Shown in pieces: positions 24,561 to 34,156 of a DNA stretch of 53,031 bases. Location: assembly GCA_017479285.1 (NCBI GenBank), contig JAFVCL010000064.1, positions 1 to 53,031 of the forward strand, read 5' to 3'. Source of the stretch: Lachnospiraceae bacterium. GTDB lineage: Bacteria; Bacillota; Clostridia; Lachnospirales; Lachnospiraceae. Under the pieces are notes generated by a model, which made no database searches, was not told where the DNA came from, and saw only the letters and a list, made by a program, of their open reading frames with translations. A program made the position numbers and the translations under genes. Numbering within the stretch: position 1 is the first letter of the stretch; every line of letters begins with the position of its first letter.

Positions 24561-25115
24561 TCAGTTTTCGCTCTTTCTAAGGAAAACATGTTTATTGTTC
24601 TTATATTCCTTCTCCCTTGTCACTTCAAATCCAAGGTCGGCAGCAAAAGAAAAATCACTGTGCAGATCCGCTTCAACGATGATGACTGTATCGGAGGTAA
24701 TATACTTAACATTCCGCAAATGCTCAAGAGCGGTCTTACCCGCCCCGCTCTCATAGGGAGGGTCCATAAAGACAATATCCACATGCTTTTCAAAGATATT
24801 GTAAATTGCGGAGGTAACCTCCTGCTTAAATACTATAGCACGGTCGGTGAATTTAGTAAATGAAAGATTCTCCGTAATACATGCATTCGACGCGGGACTG
24901 TTATCCACAAAATATGCCTTCTTAGCGCCGCGGCTTAAGGCCTCGATGCCCATTTGCCCGCTTCCCGCAAAAAGATCCACAAATACGCATTCGGGGATAT
25001 AGTTTTGCAGAATATTAAATAATGTCTCCTTTATCCTGTCCTGGGTGGGTCTCGTTTCCATCCCCGCAGGGGTTTTTAAAGGAAGGCTTCTGGCCGTTCC
25101 GGCGATCACTCTCAT
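24561..25115 (-). CDS. rsmD: 16S rRNA (guanine-966-N2) methyltransferase
   Basis: 184 residues. The start MRVIAGTARSLPLKTPAG, the SAM-binding VFVDLFAGSGQMGIEALSRGA and the catalytic FMDPPYESG motif identify RsmD. It methylates G966 of 16S rRNA in the assembled 30S subunit. It is followed by coaD. In many Firmicutes recG is directly upstream; here recG is 9 kb away, with the topoisomerase, ABC and DegV genes between. Confidence 0.97.
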   Translation of the reverse strand: MRVIAGTARSLPLKTPAGMETRPTQDRIKETLFNILQNYIPECVFVDLFAGSGQMGIEALSRGAKKAYFVDNSPASNACITENLSFTKFTDRAIVFKQEVTSAIYNIFEKHVDIVFMDPPYESGAGKTALEHLRNVKYITSDTVIIVEADLHSDFSFAADLGFEVTREKEYKNNKHVFLRKSEN

Positions 25116-25173
25116 ATAAGCCTCATTTCCGTAACCAGCTTTCCTGAGATAAAGCTGTATTCTTTTTTTAATA

Positions 25174-27408
25174 TTATTTTATCTTTGTTCCCTTTGAGTC
25201 GCGCTTTTGGAGCTTTACCGTATTAAGGACTATCTGATGTCCGTTATGCTCTGTCCCTTTGTCGTCCTGGGCATGGGTAATAAATACTTCCTCAACCCTG
25301 TCCTTTGCATCAAGCTTCATTCCCCTTACGCCCTGGGATACCTTCTTGAGAAGCGATATCTCCTCAAGGGTAAACCTTAGGAAATATCCGTTTGCGGATT
25401 TCATCACGATATTTTTTTCATCAGTAACGGGCATTACGGCGCAGACCTCGTCCTTATCCACAAGCTTTGTGGAGGCGATTGACCTTCTCGTGGTCTCGAA
25501 TTCGAGTCCCTGTACTATCTTTACAAGTCCGCCTTTAGTTACGAACAAAAGCCTTCCGAGTACCATTTCATCCATATTGCAGACATATACAAAGGCGCCG
25601 TCCTCACTCTTGTAATTGGAGATATTATCGATGGGGGTTCCCTTGTCCCGAAGCTTAGCCATGGGAAGATCCAGGGCTTTTATGACATGCATCTGCCCGT
25701 CCTCGGTAAATATCGCGACTCTTCCGTTATTCTTTACGGGGAAGCAGTACTTGAACTCACTTTCGCAGGCCTCAACATTTCTCTCATAGGTATTCTTGTC
25801 GATAAGCTTGGCATATCCAAAGCGGTCCATAAGGTAATAGACATCCATTACCTCAAACTCCTTCTCCTTGTAAACCGCTTCCTCACCGTTTTCTATGACA
25901 GTCTTACGGGGCTTTCCGAACTCCTTCTTCAAGGCGTCGAGCTCGTTCATTATGACCGTCGCCATGGAGTCTCTCCTGTCAAGGATATCTTCATAGCGAT
26001 AGATGTTTGCAAGGGTCTCGTCATGCTCTTTTATAAGCGCATCAAGCTCAAGTCCGATCAGCTTGTAAAGTCTCATCTCAAGGATGGCGTTTGCCTGGCG
26101 CTCGGTGAACATAAGCTGCTCGGCCATGATCTTTGATTCCTTGGATTTGAAATTAATCCCGTCGGTCTTTCCGGAGGTAAGGCAGTCCTTGGCCATCTGA
26201 CGGTCCTTCGAGCCTCTAAGTATCTCAATAATAAGATCGATAACATTTACGGCCTTTATAAGACCTTCCTGTACCTCCTTGCGCTCCTTTTCCTTTGCAA
26301 GCAGGTTGTTGTATTTTCTTGTGTTTACCTCAAACTGGAAATCAACACAGGCCTTAAGGATGGCCTTAAGCCCCATGGTTTCGGGTCTTCCGTCGCTTAT
26401 GGCAAGCATATTGACACCGAAGGTATCCTCCAGATGGGTCTTTTTATAGAGCAGGTTTACAAAGTTTTCAGCATCCGCATCACGGCGAAGTTCAATAACT
26501 ATACGGATGCCCTCCTTTGAGGACTGGTTAGAAATATCGACTATATCCTGGGTCTTTTTGGTCTCCGCGAGAGCCGCCACATCCGAAAGGAATTTGCCGA
26601 TATTGGCGCCTATCATAGTATAGGGTATCTCCGTAATGACGACATTGATATGACCGCCCTTTGCCTTCTCTATCTCCACCTTGCCCCGAAGCTTTATCTT
26701 TCCGGCTCCGGTCTCGTAGATATCAACGAGCTCGTCCTTGTTTATGACGATACCGCCGGTGGGGAAATCCGGGCCCTTTAATATTTTCATAAGCTCCCGG
26801 GTGGAGATATTCTCATCCCGCATATAGGCTTTGGTGGCATCGATGACCTCGGCGAGATTGTGGGGCGGAATGCTTGTAGCCATGCCCACGGCGATACCCT
26901 CCGAACCGTTTACGAGGATATTGGGTATCTTAACCGGAAGAACTGAAGGCTCCTTTTCGGTCTCGTCAAAGTTCGGAACAAAGTCCACTATGTCCTTATC
27001 AAGATCCTCTAAAAATGCCTCCTGGGTAATCTTCTGGAGTCTTGCCTCCGTATAACGCATGGCAGCGGCTCCGTCGCCCTCTATATTTCCGAAGTTTCCG
27101 TGTCCGTCGATGAGCGGAAGTCCCTTCTTGAAATCCTGGGTCATAACCACAAGCGCGTCATATATGGAGGAATCCCCGTGGGGGTGATATTTACCCATGG
27201 TATCTCCGACGATACGCGCGCTCTTTCTGTATGGTCTGTCCCAGCGTATGCCGAGCTCACTCATATCGTAGAGGACCCTGCGCTGTACGGGCTTTAGTCC
27301 GTCCCGGACATCCGGAAGTGCGCGGGCCACGATAACGCTCATGGCGTAATCCACAAAGGAGCGCTGCATTTCCTCGGAGTATTCTGTTTTTATTATTCTT
27401 TCGTCCAT
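25174..27408 (-). CDS. parC: Type IIA topoisomerase subunit A, ParC-like
   Basis: 744 residues. The breakage-reunion domain has [12 protein letters not shown], the [14 protein letters not shown] segment (quinolone-pocket Ser and Asp present), and the active-site Tyr in [11 protein letters not shown]. The C-terminal beta-pinwheel is short. No GyrA box (QRRGGKG-like) is visible where gyrase has it, and the length is below gyrase A, so topoisomerase IV is favoured. It follows its partner by 49 bases. It cuts and religates DNA for decatenation. Databases may label it gyrA. A check for a separate gyrAB near the origin would settle it. Confidence 0.85.
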   Translation of the reverse strand: MDERIIKTEYSEEMQRSFVDYAMSVIVARALPDVRDGLKPVQRRVLYDMSELGIRWDRPYRKSARIVGDTMGKYHPHGDSSIYDALVVMTQDFKKGLPLIDGHGNFGNIEGDGAAAMRYTEARLQKITQEAFLEDLDKDIVDFVPNFDETEKEPSVLPVKIPNILVNGSEGIAVGMATSIPPHNLAEVIDATKAYMRDENISTRELMKILKGPDFPTGGIVINKDELVDIYETGAGKIKLRGKVEIEKAKGGHINVVITEIPYTMIGANIGKFLSDVAALAETKKTQDIVDISNQSSKEGIRIVIELRRDADAENFVNLLYKKTHLEDTFGVNMLAISDGRPETMGLKAILKACVDFQFEVNTRKYNNLLAKEKERKEVQEGLIKAVNVIDLIIEILRGSKDRQMAKDCLTSGKTDGINFKSKESKIMAEQLMFTERQANAILEMRLYKLIGLELDALIKEHDETLANIYRYEDILDRRDSMATVIMNELDALKKEFGKPRKTVIENGEEAVYKEKEFEVMDVYYLMDRFGYAKLIDKNTYERNVEACESEFKYCFPVKNNGRVAIFTEDGQMHVIKALDLPMAKLRDKGTPIDNISNYKSEDGAFVYVCNMDEMVLGRLLFVTKGGLVKIVQGLEFETTRRSIASTKLVDKDEVCAVMPVTDEKNIVMKSANGYFLRFTLEEISLLKKVSQGVRGMKLDAKDRVEEVFITHAQDDKGTEHNGHQIVLNTVKLQKRDSKGTKIK

Positions 27409-27457
27409 TTCAATACCTGAAAATTTAATTACTTATGTGCATTTTATCTGCTTTTGA

Positions 27458-29377
27458 TCAGATATCCAGAAGTGCATCCTGGGCGTGCTTATGGATAAAT
27501 GCCCGCCTCGGAGGTACATCCGTTCCCATAAGAAGTTCTGTCATCTCGGAGGCTGCTCTCGCATCCTCTATCTCAACAAGCTTCATGCGACGCCTCTCGG
27601 GATCCAGCGTGGTCTCCCAGAGCTGCTCCGCATCCATCTCTCCGAGACCCTTATATCTTTGCAGAGTAAAGCTTCCCTTATGGTTTTTGCGGTATTTTTC
27701 AAGCGCCTTATCATCATAAAGGTACTCTTCCCTGCCCTTTGAGGGTATGGCTTTATAAAGCGGGGGCATGGCGATATATACATGTCCCTCAAAGATAAGC
27801 TCGGGCATAAAGCGGTAAAACAGCGTAAGCAAAAGCGTTGAAATATGGGCTCCGTCCACATCCGCGTCCGCCATGATTATGATCTTGTCATAACGCAGCT
27901 TTGTGATGTCAAAGTCATTGCCGTAGCCCTCGGAAAAACCGCATCCAAAGGCATTTATCATGGTTTTTATCTCCGCGTTTGCAAGGACCTTATCCATGGA
28001 GGCCTTCTCAACATTAAGAATCTTACCTCTCATGGGGAGAATGGCCTGGTAATTACGGTCTCTTGCCATTTTTGCAGAACCTCCTGCAGAATCTCCCTCA
28101 ACGATAAAGATTTCGCATTTATCGGCTTCCTTTGAGATACAGTTTGCAAGTTTTCCGTTAGAATCAAAGGAATATTTCTGTTTTGTTAAGAGATTGGTCT
28201 TTGCCTTTTCCTCGGTCTTGCGGATCTTTGCGGCTTTCTCCGCACATCCTATTATATTTTTTAATGTATCGAGGTTTCTGTCGAAAAACCTCGTCATCTC
28301 ATCGTTTGTTACTTTCGAGACAGCCTTTGAAGCATCCTGGTTATCCAGCTTTGTCTTGGTCTGTCCCTCAAATCTCGGGTCCGGATGCTTGATGCTTATA
28401 ACAGCGGTCATGCCGTTTCTTACATCGGGACCTGTAAAATTACCGTCCTTATCCTTTAAAATACCTAATTCATGGGCGTATGAATTGATAATGGTGGTAA
28501 ACTGGGATTTAAAGCCTGTAAGATGGGTTCCTCCCTCGGAGTTATAGATATTGTTACAATATCCCAAAACATTCTCATGAAACTCATTTACATACTGAAA
28601 TGCGCATTCCACAAAAATCCCCTCATACTCACCGGAAAAATAGCATACATCCGTCACTGTCTCGCTGTTTGCGTTCATATGACGGATAAAGCCGGATATT
28701 CCGTCGGGCTCGTGGAAGGTTATCTCCTCGGCGCTCTCCGCCCTAAGATCCCTGTAATATATCGTAAGATTCGGGTTAAGATACGCCGTATCGTGAAGCC
28801 TGTTTTTTATATCGGCTTCCGCAAATCTCGTCCTGTCAAATATCTCATCATCCGGAAGGAAGTTAATGGTTGTACCGTGCTCCCTTGTCTTTCCCACCAC
28901 CGGGAGAAGTCCTTTTACAAGCTCCGTTGTGGGTATTCCTCTCTCGTAGGAATCCTTATATATCTCTCCTCCGGTCTTAACAGTAACGGTAAGGTGCTTT
29001 GAGAGGGCGTTGACAACCGAGGAGCCTACGCCGTGAAGTCCGCCGCTGGTCTTATAAGCGGAATTGTCGAATTTACCTCCGGCGTGCAGCGTCGTAAATA
29101 CAAGTCTCTCCGCGCTGATACCCTTTTCATGCATACCTACTGGTATACCTCTGCCGTTGTCCGAAACCGTGGCTGAACCGTCCTTTTCCAGCGTGACATA
29201 TATCTTGTCGCAGTGCCCCGCAAGATGCTCGTCAACGGAGTTGTCAACTATCTCGTAAACAAGGTGGTTAAGACCCTTGGTCGTAACAGAGCCTATATAC
29301 ATTCCCGGACGCACTCTTACAGCTTCAAGTCCCTCCAGGACCGTTATACTCGACGCGTCATATACTTCTTTTGCCAT
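27458..29377 (-). CDS. parE: Type IIA topoisomerase subunit B, ParE-like
   Basis: 639 residues. The GHKL ATPase domain shows VYEIVDNSVDEHLAG, DNGRGIPVGMH and YKTSGGLHGVGSSVVNALS; the Thr in YKTSGG is usual in ParE, Val in GyrB. The Toprim part has IVEGDSAGGSAK, LPMRGKILNV and MADADVDGAHI, and the end RYKGLGEMDAEQLW. It supplies ATP-driven gate closure for the ParC-like subunit. Its promoter (29463-29491) is followed at once by a palindrome that doubles as LexA-box-like and terminator-like sequence. AGAGGT precedes the ATG. Confidence 0.87.
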   Translation of the reverse strand: MAKEVYDASSITVLEGLEAVRVRPGMYIGSVTTKGLNHLVYEIVDNSVDEHLAGHCDKIYVTLEKDGSATVSDNGRGIPVGMHEKGISAERLVFTTLHAGGKFDNSAYKTSGGLHGVGSSVVNALSKHLTVTVKTGGEIYKDSYERGIPTTELVKGLLPVVGKTREHGTTINFLPDDEIFDRTRFAEADIKNRLHDTAYLNPNLTIYYRDLRAESAEEITFHEPDGISGFIRHMNANSETVTDVCYFSGEYEGIFVECAFQYVNEFHENVLGYCNNIYNSEGGTHLTGFKSQFTTIINSYAHELGILKDKDGNFTGPDVRNGMTAVISIKHPDPRFEGQTKTKLDNQDASKAVSKVTNDEMTRFFDRNLDTLKNIIGCAEKAAKIRKTEEKAKTNLLTKQKYSFDSNGKLANCISKEADKCEIFIVEGDSAGGSAKMARDRNYQAILPMRGKILNVEKASMDKVLANAEIKTMINAFGCGFSEGYGNDFDITKLRYDKIIIMADADVDGAHISTLLLTLFYRFMPELIFEGHVYIAMPPLYKAIPSKGREEYLYDDKALEKYRKNHKGSFTLQRYKGLGEMDAEQLWETTLDPERRRMKLVEIEDARAASEMTELLMGTDVPPRRAFIHKHAQDALLDI

Positions 29378-29422
29378 ATAAACCTCTAAAACAAAACATT
29401 CATGCTAATGCAGAATTTTTTA

Positions 29423-29458
29423 ATATAAAAAATCCGGTATGAACAAATGTTCATACCG
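29423..29458 (-). terminator. Palindrome: terminator of the ABC operon and/or LexA-like operator of parE
   Basis: Perfect ten-base arms, CGGTATGAAC (29435-29444) and GTTCATACCG (29449-29458), around AAAT. On the minus strand GATTTTTT follows, a good intrinsic terminator for the ABC genes. The centre TGAACAAATGTTCA matches the SOS core GAAC-N4-GTTC, and it covers the expected parE start site. Confidence 0.75.
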
Positions 29459-29462
29459 AATT

Positions 29463-29491
29463 AGTATATCATACATTTAGTGGTATTGCAA
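29463..29491 (-). promoter_or_regulatory. Promoter of parE-parC
   Basis: On the minus strand: TTGCAA (29491-29486), 17 bases, TATACT (29468-29463). The expected start is near 29456, within the palindrome. Confidence 0.65.
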
Positions 29492-29536
29492 ATAAAAAGG
29501 CGCAAAATATAGAGATTTTAAGCTTTTTTGCAATTA

Positions 29537-30901
29537 TCATAAGTCCCTGGAAAAGGCTCTCTTAAGCACCTCTCCTACGGAAATCTGATTGCCCTTATAC
29601 AGAGACATCATCTTGTATATTCTTCCGGCCGCAATCACAAATACAAGGACAAATACCACAAAGCATACAAGCGAGGCCGCTATGATCCCCCATCCCACAG
29701 TTCCGAGGGCAACATCGGCAGGCATCAGCATCGCGCCGGTAAAGGGCAGGATAAGCATCCACGCCTTGGTGGTCTCCGCGTTTATTCCACCGGTAAATAT
29801 TACAGCAAGAAAGCTGATGAGCAAAGGAAAAATGAATAAGGATGATCTGCTCGATACCTCCTCCTTATTATTTGACATTGCTCCAGCAATTGCCGCGAGG
29901 GAAAGATAAACGACCAATCCCAGTATGAGAAATATGCAGGTGATCACAATATTGACCGGTCTGAATACCCCCAGTTCCTTCAAGCCTCTGAAAAATACGG
30001 AAATTGACAGGTCGTTATCAGGATAAAAGACCTTGCTTAAAATATTACCGACGACAAATCCGGCAATTAGAGAGGCAATCCAGATAAATACCTGTAATAT
30101 AACAGTCAGGATTGAGGACAATAATTTACCGAAGATAAGCGATTCCGGCTTTACGGATACCAGCATGGTATCCATAAGCTTTGTTTCCTTCTCCATGACA
30201 ACGGATTGCGCAAGCGTCTGGCCGTAAGTAAGAAGGAGGAAATACAAAAGAATGATGGTCCCGTAGGGAAGCGCCATCCCGAAAACCTTCATGACCTGAT
30301 CCCGTATAAGACTGTCATTTTTCTCGGTATCTTCATCTATGGAAATACCCTTTTCATAATATCCGGTTGCGGTATAAGTCTTATATTCGCTCTGCTTTGA
30401 CAGCTCGGCAAGGCTCTCGCTTGAAATCCCCGAAAAGCCCAATGTAAACACATCCGAATATTTTTTGATAAATTTAAAATAGTTCTTCGAATCCTTTTTG
30501 GTGACAGTGCTGTCCGTCGGAATCACAATACTTGTTTTAAGTTCATCTTTGTTATCCACAAGAAGGATAAAACAGGAAGTATCCTTTTCCGATGCCTTCA
30601 GCGCCGAATCAAAATCATCAAAGATCTTATACTCAATATTTTTATAATCCTCCTCCGGAAGGTCTTTTAAGCCTCCGAAGAAGTCCCTGCCCATCCCGGT
30701 AAGGTCGGCAACATATATCCTCTCCGCATTGCAGGGCTTTAAGGAATCATCCTTGTTTGAATTAAAGGCAACTATAAGCATTATCACGGGCGGCAATAAG
30801 AACATTAATACAGCTATTACGACCGTAACCGCTTTGAAGGAGCCTGTGCCTGCCTGATTTCTGAAGGAAAACCGGAAAACCTTGTCAAAATTCTTAAACA
30901 T
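29537..30901 (-). CDS. ABC-2 type transporter permease (second permease)
   Basis: 454 residues. One helix near the N-terminus (about 26-46), an extracytoplasmic region of about 170 residues (YVADLTGMGRDFFGGL...), then five or six helices from about residue 210 (FGMALPYGTIILLYFLLLTYG, MEKETKLMDTMLVSVKPESL). That layout is the NatB-like ABC-2 exporter permease. It overlaps the upstream permease by eight bases and completes the three-gene exporter. Substrate unknown; Na+ extrusion or antimicrobial export are family examples only. The operon ends at the hairpin at 29435-29458. Confidence 0.87.
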   Translation of the reverse strand: MFKNFDKVFRFSFRNQAGTGSFKAVTVVIAVLMFLLPPVIMLIVAFNSNKDDSLKPCNAERIYVADLTGMGRDFFGGLKDLPEEDYKNIEYKIFDDFDSALKASEKDTSCFILLVDNKDELKTSIVIPTDSTVTKKDSKNYFKFIKKYSDVFTLGFSGISSESLAELSKQSEYKTYTATGYYEKGISIDEDTEKNDSLIRDQVMKVFGMALPYGTIILLYFLLLTYGQTLAQSVVMEKETKLMDTMLVSVKPESLIFGKLLSSILTVILQVFIWIASLIAGFVVGNILSKVFYPDNDLSISVFFRGLKELGVFRPVNIVITCIFLILGLVVYLSLAAIAGAMSNNKEEVSSRSSLFIFPLLISFLAVIFTGGINAETTKAWMLILPFTGAMLMPADVALGTVGWGIIAASLVCFVVFVLVFVIAAGRIYKMMSLYKGNQISVGEVLKRAFSRDL

Positions 30902-32231
30902 TTCCCGCCTCCTGTCTCGAGAGCATAAGGATCTCGCTAAATTTAAGTCTCTTACTGTCGTTTACAATAAGCTTTCTGTACACCTTTGCGCAAAGCCTGA
31001 AAAGGAAAATTATCGTGGCAATCTGAAGCGCAAGTCCTATAAGATATACCCAGAAGGGTACTCTGCCGAGCACGAAATAGACCGGACCCACATACGAGGA
31101 TATGAAAGGAATGATACAGGTAATCTTATCGAGAACGGGATTATCGATGGAAGGGAACGCCATTCCGCTTATATAACCCGCAATGCTTAATATATTGATG
31201 ATCATTACGGAAGGACCCACATCCTCCGCCTTCGTACAGGCGCTTCCGAGTATTCCCGCAAGTATGGAGTACATGAGATAAGTAAGAACAAGGGATACAA
31301 AAAGTATTAGTATCTTCCATGGGGAAAGGCCGAAAAGCGCTGAAAAATCAACATGTAAGGTGTATTCCGCAGCAGCCTCCGATTTATTAAATACCGAAAC
31401 TATACTCGTGGACACAGCCGATCCCAGACCACCCAGCACCAGCATTGATGTTACATAAACCATCATCGCAAAAATCTTGCCCATAACGAGAGCAAGGGGT
31501 CTTACGCTGACCAGCAGATTCTCCACAAGCTTGGAGGTCTTTTCCTCCATGACCGTTGTTATAACATACGATACCGTAAGGGATACAAGTATCATAACTA
31601 TTATCGAATATACCGTGGAGTAAACGGTTATCCGGGATGCGGGAACCCTGTTGCTGTCTATCGAGAGATAATCCTCCAGAGAATAAACTTTTCCGGTGGA
31701 AATGCCGTTTGTGAGAAGCTCCATCTGCTCATCGCTTATTCCCGCATATATCTGTCTGTTTGATTCAAAACATTTGTGGATATGCTTTGTAAGCTCGTCG
31801 AGCTGGAGGGATGTAATTCCGGAATCATCCGAAATAATTGAGGAAATAAGGTATCCCTCACCGCCTTCGGATATAATAAGACCTATCTCGGTATCCGTAA
31901 GGGTGGGGATGCTTTCCACATTGGAGACAACGGCCTTTTCAAAAGCCGTATCTTTAAGTTCAAAGGGATCCTCCTTCGCAAAAGATACCGGAGTATCATT
32001 TTGTACATAGATGGTTTTAAGCTCGTTTTCCTCCTTTAGAGGATCGGATTCAAGGATTGCCTTTTCGGATGCGGAAGCGCTAAGCATGGAGATGGGTCCC
32101 ATAAAGCACATCATCGCGATCATAAGGATATAGCTGAACCGGTATCCTTTGTTTTTAAAGGTCTGGGTTAGAGTAAACTTAAAGACCTTACCGATACCGT
32201 CCATCCGGTAAATATTATTGCTGTTCTTCAT
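30894..32231 (-). CDS. ABC-2 type transporter permease (first permease, NatB-like)
   Basis: 445 residues, same layout as the next gene: an N-terminal helix (about 29-52), a large outer loop with ERAILE-like charged segments, then helices from about 195. The MEEKTSKLVENLLVSVRPLALVMG stretch is the NatB hallmark, closely parallel to MEKETKLMDTMLVSVKPESLIFG in the second permease, so the two are paralogues. It overlaps the ATPase end by 17 bases and the second permease by eight, so translation is coupled. Confidence 0.88.
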   Translation of the reverse strand: MKNSNNIYRMDGIGKVFKFTLTQTFKNKGYRFSYILMIAMMCFMGPISMLSASASEKAILESDPLKEENELKTIYVQNDTPVSFAKEDPFELKDTAFEKAVVSNVESIPTLTDTEIGLIISEGGEGYLISSIISDDSGITSLQLDELTKHIHKCFESNRQIYAGISDEQMELLTNGISTGKVYSLEDYLSIDSNRVPASRITVYSTVYSIIVMILVSLTVSYVITTVMEEKTSKLVENLLVSVRPLALVMGKIFAMMVYVTSMLVLGGLGSAVSTSIVSVFNKSEAAAEYTLHVDFSALFGLSPWKILILFVSLVLTYLMYSILAGILGSACTKAEDVGPSVMIINILSIAGYISGMAFPSIDNPVLDKITCIIPFISSYVGPVYFVLGRVPFWVYLIGLALQIATIIFLFRLCAKVYRKLIVNDSKRLKFSEILMLSRQEAGNV

Positions 32232-33168
32232 CGGCCCCCACCTCTTTTACAAAAATCTCATGCAGGGAAAGCTCCGAAAGATCAAATCTCACGATGGGGA
32301 TTCCCGCTGTAACAAGATTTTTTAACAGAGCATTTGCCTGCTCCTCCCCTGTAACCTTGAGATGATACTCAAATTCCTTCACGGAAACGGTCTGTATTCC
32401 GAGAGCATTAATGTATGAGGAGATATCCTGCTCACACTTTAGCTCAAGATTGACCCTTCCGTAGTTTTTCTTTATCTCGTTTAGGTTTCCCTTAACGATT
32501 GCCTTTGAGCGGGAAAGAATGGTTATATCGGTGCAGAATTCCTCAACCACAGCCATCTGGTGACTGGACATGATGATATATTTCCCGGCATCTATCTGCT
32601 CTCTTACCACATCCTTTAAAATATCCGTATTTACAGGATCAAGACCCGAAAAGGGCTCGTCCAGGACTAATAGCTCAGGGTCCGAAAGCATCGCTATAAG
32701 GAACTGAATCTTCTGCTGGTTTCCCTTTGAGAGCTGATCGGGGCTCTTGGGCTTAACCTTGCTTTTCCTGCCGTTGGGAAGCGTCTTTACTTCCGGGTAA
32801 AGATATTCGTCAAGCTTAAGGCGTCCTGACCAGTATTTGATCTTTTTCTCAAGCTCATCCCTGTTTCCGCCTCTTAACTCACCGAAATACATTATCTGGT
32901 CCATGAGAGGGTATTTCTGGTAAAGTCCTCTCTCCTCCGCAAGATAACCGATATTGCAGGTATCAAAGCTAAGCGGTTTTCCGTTCCAGAGAACCTCTCC
33001 GGAATCCTTGTCAAGCATATCGAGGATCATCCTTATGGATGTTGTCTTACCGGCTCCGTTTGTTCCGAGAAGTGCATAAACTCCCGGCTTTTCCATCTCA
33101 AAAGAGATGTGGTCAACGACGGTCTTTTCACCGTACTTCTTTGACAGATCTTTAACTGATAGTCCCAT
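32215..33168 (-). CDS. ABC transporter ATP-binding protein (NatA-like)
   Basis: 317 residues. Walker A LLGTNGAGKTTSIRMI (about 34-48), signature QLSKGNQQKIQFL (about 143-155), Walker B LLVLDEPFSGLDP (about 163-175), followed by a DUF4162-like tail. It energises export through the two paralogous permeases encoded directly downstream. A preceding gene (degV) is 29 bases upstream on the same strand, so it may be read through from there. It normally works as a dimer at the inner face of the membrane. Confidence 0.95.
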   Translation of the reverse strand: MGLSVKDLSKKYGEKTVVDHISFEMEKPGVYALLGTNGAGKTTSIRMILDMLDKDSGEVLWNGKPLSFDTCNIGYLAEERGLYQKYPLMDQIMYFGELRGGNRDELEKKIKYWSGRLKLDEYLYPEVKTLPNGRKSKVKPKSPDQLSKGNQQKIQFLIAMLSDPELLVLDEPFSGLDPVNTDILKDVVREQIDAGKYIIMSSHQMAVVEEFCTDITILSRSKAIVKGNLNEIKKNYGRVNLELKCEQDISSYINALGIQTVSVKEFEYHLKVTGEEQANALLKNLVTAGIPIVRFDLSELSLHEIFVKEVGADEEQQ

Positions 33169-33197
33169 AATTCCCCTTTCCAGTCATAAAAATATAT

Positions 33198-34082
33198 TTA
33201 TTTGAGTTCATCCACCTTCTTGCTTACGGCAAGCGCTACCGCTCCGGGACCTATATGGCAGGCAACGGAGAGAGAAAGCGGATTAACCACGATATCAAAG
33301 CCCGGAAAATGTGTAAGAACCTGCTCCTTGAAATCCATGGCCGTAGCAAGATCGTAGGTATACGCTATCTGCAGATAAACATTTTCCTTTGCGTTTTCAA
33401 GTCCGCCGAAGCGGTGCTCGATATCATTTTTTATGGCGTTTATCATCTGCTCCCGTCCGATACCGGAGGTTCTCGCCTTTGAAAAAGCGTCAAGCTTCTC
33501 CCCCTGAATCTGGAGAACGGGCTTTAACTTTAAAAGAGTGCCGATGGCAGCTGCAGCCGGTGTGATCCTTCCGCCTTTCTTGAGATAATAAAGAGTGTCA
33601 AGCATGATATAAATACTTGCCTCGAGCTTTTCCCTCATAAGGATATCGGCGATATCGGAGGCCTCATAGCCCTTTGCCGCAAGATCTCTCGCGTCGATAG
33701 CCGACTGTCTCTGGGTGACGGAGATTCTCTGATTGTCGATGACGAAAACCTTTCCCTCATATTCGTCTTCCTGTGAGAGCATATACGCGCTCTGGCAGGA
33801 ACCGGAAAGCCCTGAGCTCATGGGGATATGGATAATCGCGTCATATTCCTTTAAAAGCTTGTCCCAAAGATCTGAAACCTGCTTTAAGTTTGGCTGGCTT
33901 GTGCAGATATTCTCCCCGCCTTTAAGCTTTTCATAGAATTCATCCTGGGAGAGATTGATATCCTCAAAATATTCATTTTCCCCGATCATAAAAGGCATCG
34001 GAAGAACATATATCCCAAGCTTCTTTCCCTCATTCTGTGTAATTCCGCTGTTACTGTCAGTTACTACCGCAACCTTAGACAT
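33198..34082 (-). CDS. DegV family fatty-acid-binding protein (FakB-like)
   Basis: 294 residues from the ATG at 34082, preceded by AAGGAG at seven bases. The frame is open seven codons further up, without support. Family marks are VAVVTDSNSGI, HIPMSSGLSGSCQSA, the KKGGRITPAAAAIGTLLKLKPVL stretch and the C-terminal HIGPGAVALAV. DegV proteins bind a fatty acid and present it to the kinase FakA for acyl-phosphate formation. A FakA gene lies only 2 kb upstream on the same strand. recG stands between them. Several degV copies per genome are usual. Confidence 0.93.
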   Translation of the reverse strand: MSKVAVVTDSNSGITQNEGKKLGIYVLPMPFMIGENEYFEDINLSQDEFYEKLKGGENICTSQPNLKQVSDLWDKLLKEYDAIIHIPMSSGLSGSCQSAYMLSQEDEYEGKVFVIDNQRISVTQRQSAIDARDLAAKGYEASDIADILMREKLEASIYIMLDTLYYLKKGGRITPAAAAIGTLLKLKPVLQIQGEKLDAFSKARTSGIGREQMINAIKNDIEHRFGGLENAKENVYLQIAYTYDLATAMDFKEQVLTHFPGFDIVVNPLSLSVACHIGPGAVALAVSKKVDELK

Positions 34083-34156
34083 TGTCTTTCTCCTTAAAAT
34101 CAATATTATTAAATCATTACATTAAAGAATACCGTGTAAATATTTTAACAGGTTCT

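Noticed and set aside
25174..29377. These genes as gyrase gyrB-gyrA
   Set aside because: No GyrA box and short subunit A; YKTSGG in subunit B is ParE-like. Not proven without seeing the other pair.
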